From contig JAXRKP010000273.1 in assembly GCA_037039925.1 (NCBI GenBank), forward strand, positions 218,501 through 282,500: a stretch of 64,000 bases of DNA, given 5' to 3'. The notes under the pieces were generated by a model. The model searched no databases, was not told the origin of the DNA, and saw only the letters and a program-made list of their open reading frames with translations. The DNA comes from Doris montereyensis. Its lineage: Eukaryota; Mollusca; Gastropoda; Nudibranchia; Dorididae. Position numbers and translations under genes: made by a program. Shown here piece after piece: positions 59,952-64,000 of this stretch (positions within the stretch are counted from its first letter, which is position 1; each line of letters opens with the position of its first letter).

Positions 59952-62585
59952 ACCTCACCCCTCGTATTTAAGGAAAGGGGGAAAGGGGGGGGGGGGTCTG
60001 AGAATGTCCCTCTTAAGGTAGGAATTTAAAAGTTGTCTATGTATTCCACAGTTGCAAAATGTTATAGTGGAGTGTATTCAAACCATCCTGTTTAACATTT
60101 CAATCTCATGTGTGAGCAATTTCTTTTAAAAATTTAACAATTTACAATGAGGTGAAAAATGTGATCCCTTTCAGCCTCTTTCTAGCGCGACATTAATTTT
60201 AATCATGAGCAACAAAATGACCCAATTTCAGATCCGCGTAGTTCTAGATCTAGATTCTATTTGCAGAAGATGGTATATAAATATATTGATTGAAACATCA
60301 TCGAACAAAAGATCTCAATCTTAATCTCTGACTCGAAGATGGGAGAAGCAAAACAAAAGACATACGTCAGCAGTTACATTGAAGTCATGATTTTTTAAAC
60401 ATCCCACTAGGGTAGGATCAGTCCCAATGGCCCGAGGGTAAGTGAGCGATGCATTGTGAATCGGACCGGGTTTGAATCCGGTCGCCGAGTTGTTGGGTTT
60501 CTTTCATTAAAAAAAGAAGAAGTTATTATTATCATTCTTTTGATTTCTCATAACCGCTTGGAATTCGTTCTAAATTGTTGTACATGTAGTACATATAAGA
60601 TATAGTTGAATCCAATAGTGTATCATGTATGTTGTTCAACCCAAGTACCGTACCTGAAATAATATGATGGTCACAGAGTATATATTTATTTACGAGGGTT
60701 TAAAGTTTAAAGTTTATAGCAAGATTATCAAATCTGCAAAATTGATACTTTGAGGTTATACGTGCCTTTGCCCTCCCCCCCCCCCCCCCTCTCCCCCAAT
60801 TAGCACATTTTCTTGAATTTCACAAGTTTAGGCAAGAGAGCAAACTCACTTATTTATAATGTTTTCTCGAATGCTTTATCTGCGAAAGTTGGCATGTGTT
60901 AAATGTGAATTTGCTACTACTGCAAATCAGGAAAAGAAGATAGCATCTTTCCTAAATGACAATTTGATTTATTGTTCCCTCACGAAGATCTCCTATTCAC
61001 TAAGTTCAGACACATAGGAATTGAATTATATTGCCATTGGCTACCAATGACTGCTGTGTATGCTGTCATTAGTGTCATTGCCTAACGTTACCTCTGCACG
61101 AGAGCAAAGTGTCCATGAACATGGCATTTTCATGACCGGCGTATGGTTTCATATTAGAATTCGATAGGCCTACTCCAACCCACCTGCGTAGGCCATGACC
61201 GAGCAGGAACAGCGGAGCATTTCTTATATGCCTATATTATTATATTATATGGTTTAATATACATATTAGCCTACATCGTGCAATATATTATAATATGTCT
61301 ATATGATTAAGTTCATGAATTAATGCTACAGAGCTCTCTCCCCCTGTATGTCTATATATTTGTTCGTCTGTATGGCTGTCTGTCTCTCTCTGTGATTGTA
61401 CATGTATGTGTGTATGTACGATTTATATGTATGCATGTATGTATGTGTGTATGTATGTATGTATGGTATGTGTGTGTATAATAACAACTGATGTGCAACA
61501 CTGACTGCTCTCATTCACTTACAATTGAAAGGGTCCAACGGGGATGAAGGATCCATGTGACAACTGCTTTTGAGTAAAAGTAAAAGGAAGAAGAAAAAGA
61601 AGACCAAAAAGAAAAAATAAAGGAAAAAAAAAGAATTCCTAATCTGGTTTGCGATAATGGCTATCTTATCAATCTTTTTATATTATTTTTCAGTCTCTTT
61701 TTTTTTTTTTTTACAGATTTCACGTAAAATACCTAGCCTACATGGTTGAACAGAAGCATTCTTTATACATGTATATTATTATAGATTTGTATCTTTTTGT
61801 TGTTAACGAACCGAATCATAATATGCTACTAGATCTACATGTAAAAATGGAAGTAAGGTCGATCGTGTAATCATGCACGATTGCCTTTTATAAACGAGAC
61901 ATGTATAAACAATTCTACAAACTATGAGAAAAATACAGAATATTGATTGGATGGACGTGGGTATGGTCAAAGGTACCAGGAACATTATGTTATTTGCATA
62001 GATCTAGATATTTTCGTGGACTAGACCTGACCATATCAACAAAAAAGTTCCATCCATTTAATTTTCTCTCATCTCAGCAACACATGTATGAGGAAAACTC
62101 AAAACTAGAAATGGACTGAATTGAAATTGTCTTTGTTCGTGTTCAATCAACTGTATGCCAGCATGATTTATTGAAATTATACTATAATAATGCTGGGCAC
62201 CTTGCATGGTAGCGTTCAACCATCAAGTGCGTCGCACGTAAGGCTGCCTTGTGTTCTAGTTCTAGCATTCTGATTGGGTTAAAAATCTGGGCCGTCAACA
62301 ACTAGCCACCAATCAGAGGCCAGCCGTGCAACGTGCTGGATGACTGAACACTGAACGCTACCCAGTCGCACCTGCTCTGTGCCTGCACGTAACTATTACG
62401 TTTGACTAAAATCTGACACTTCTGTCTATCAATCATGTTTCAATGAATGTGTAGCACTAGCCTCTTTCCATGAACTGCAGAATTGAGGTTAATTAAAAGG
62501 CACATCCTATCGTTGGTATACCCACAGGATTTAAATATGAATAGACATACAGTTAGAATACCCCCCCCCCCCCCCACAACTATTT
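59952..62585. other. No gene seen; intergenic
   Basis: Includes a short tRNA-like stretch near 60430-60495 (CCGGGTTTGAATCCGGTCG as B-box/T-arm-like), poly-C near 60775, and TATG-type simple sequence near 61400-61470. No exon recognised. Confidence 0.4.
60425..60497 (+). repeat. tRNA-like fragment (possible SINE head)
   Basis: GGTTTGAATCC fits a Pol III B box inside a self-complementary CCGGGTTTGAATCCGG-like arm. The A box and acceptor pairing are not convincing. Confidence 0.3.
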
Positions 62586-62912
62586 GATTTTGTTTGATTT
62601 ACCCACATCCGCAACTAAGGTGATCTCGGAGTCATTGGTGGAATTTTAAATTTTGTCCGGCCTGCTCTATAAAAAGCCAATGGATCTTTAACGTGCACAG
62701 AATGTTGTGATCTGTACACGAGACCTCCTTTTTATCGTCCGTCTTCAATGGGACTAGGTATCAATCCACCTACCTGGACCAGGGTGTGTGCGGGGGGAGG
62801 GGAGGAAATTTTACTCGAAAAAACTCGAGGAAATTTGTCAACTGTCGGCGGGATTCGAACCCATTGTCTTTTGGATGAGAGGCCGACACCTTGCCTCTGA
62901 GTATCGCGTTCC
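62586..62912 (-). repeat. SINE family B, copy 6 (minus)
   Basis: The reverse complement gives CTCAGAGGCAAGGTGTCGG, B box GGGTTCGAATCCC, GTAGGTGGATTGATACCTAG, GCACGTTAAAGATCCATTGG, GAGATCACCTTAGTTGCGGA, GTGGGTAAATCAAACAAAAT. Confidence 0.9.
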
Positions 62913-63167
62913 ACCCCCCTTCTCAACTATTTAACGAATATTAGTACTGTACTGATAATACATGTATAGGCTATACGCCTTGACATCATGTGTGGTGCTG
63001 ACTTAAAACAGTTCGTATTGAGTTTGAATTACCTTGTCATCGAGTATCGAGTGTACTTTTAAATTCTTGCATCCAAACAATGATACATTAAAGTGCACGT
63101 TTCTTAGACACCGATTGAAATGAATCCAACAGGTATGGTTATGCTGAAAGAATAATAAGGATGATAC

Positions 63168-63340
<173 letters not shown>

Positions 63341-63377
63341 GTAAATTAATGACATAAGGTAATATGAAAGCCTATGG

Positions 63378-63600
63378 GGAGCGTCGTTAGCTCGGTTGGT
63401 AGCACGCTTTCTTTTCGTGGCGAGGCGTTGGGTGCCGACGCAGAGGTCACGGGTTCGATCCCCATGGTGGCCATAATTTGTTTCTGTCTATTCCTTGTAT
63501 TTGTCTCGTCTTTCTTCCTGTGGGGCTTTCATATTATCTTATGTCATTACCTCCATTTCCGACATGTCCCTTGCCTCACTGCTTGTCTTTACCTAGTAGT
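63378..63600 (+). repeat. tRNA-derived SINE, family A, copy 3 (best preserved)
   Basis: A box within GTTAGCTCGGTTGGTAGCAC, B box GGTTCGATCC at 63452-63461. Then TTTGTTTCTGTCTATTCC, TTTGTCTCGTCTTTC and TGGGGCTTTCATATTAT. Pol III promoter boxes look intact. Confidence 0.88.
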
Positions 63601-63742
<142 letters not shown>

Positions 63743-63956
63743 CATGAAGAGAATAGAAGCGTTTACATCCTCGACATCACCAGCTTCATCATCATCATCG
63801 AAAAAAATATGTTTTAACAGACTCTATCATCTTCATCATCATTAGCGTCTTCATCAAGGAAGATTTACAGGGCCCCTTCCTCTTCTAGACCATTCCTATC
63901 GAGACCTCTCACACAACATTGGATATCCAGTAGAAATGGCCATTCCTCTAACTCAT

Positions 63957-64000
63957 TGATTCTTAACATGGGTTGATCGAACTCCCAGGAGTTCGGTAAG
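63957..64000 (+). repeat. hAT-like MITE terminus cut by the right edge
   Basis: TGATTCTTAACATGGGTTGA then TCGAACTCCCAGGAGTTCGG, the style of a hAT-type short element; only the start is in the window. Confidence 0.4.

Noticed and set aside
63378..63465. A tRNA gene
   Set aside because: The A and B boxes are present, but the acceptor stem and cloverleaf are not convincing and diverged copies with the same body exist at 2851 and 20883. It is a SINE head.

Overview
The window is metazoan nuclear DNA. It has spliced genes with GT-AG introns, four or more tRNA-derived or tail-sharing short repeats, several non-LTR retrotransposon types, TIR transposon remnants and an extreme load of (CT)n microsatellites. 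The repeat repertoire looks molluscan (probably a gastropod), but that is inference from style and not a database match.

Two protein-coding genes can be reconstructed. (1) Minus strand, 2127 to beyond the left edge: the 5' part of TYSND1, the peroxisomal processing protease. (2) Plus strand, 25480-48040: a 17-exon gene of the BICRA/BICRAL (GLTSCR1) family, the defining subunit of the non-canonical BAF (GBAF/ncBAF) chromatin-remodelling complex. All its exon phases fit. After eight single-base homopolymer indels are allowed for, it encodes about 1849 residues, with a GLTSCR1 domain at about 1165-1250 and a family-type C-terminal motif. TYSND1 needs one similar correction. The shared pattern points to residual long-read assembly errors rather than two dying genes.

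Layout: 1-2.1 kb, TYSND1 exons. 2.3-5.8 kb, a TIR element, a SINE and hAT-like fragments. 5.8-9.1 kb, a decayed non-LTR element with an endonuclease, a reverse transcriptase and 5' tandem monomers. 9.4-18.1 kb, a graveyard of other LINE pieces (jockey-like with a (GAA)n tail, CR1/L2-like ends) and a PIF/Harbinger remnant that holds an 0.8 kb (CT)n array. 18.1-25.4 kb, repeats and a few orphan exon-like ORFs. 25.5-48.0 kb, BICRA, with introns carrying SINEs, CT arrays and a second copy of the 5.8 kb LINE. 48-52.5 kb, 3' UTR or flank with a 37-bp minisatellite. 52.5-64 kb, no gene seen; SINEs, microsatellites and a dense cluster of an unnamed ~140-bp repeat (family D).

No operon-like or defence-like system is visible. 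The most interesting leads are: a 3' tail motif shared by two otherwise different short-repeat families; a TIR family with a short and a long copy; a 68-bp exon-like duplication flanking BICRA exon 1; a 48-nt exon squeezed between two LINE 3' ends; and the strand bias of the CT arrays.
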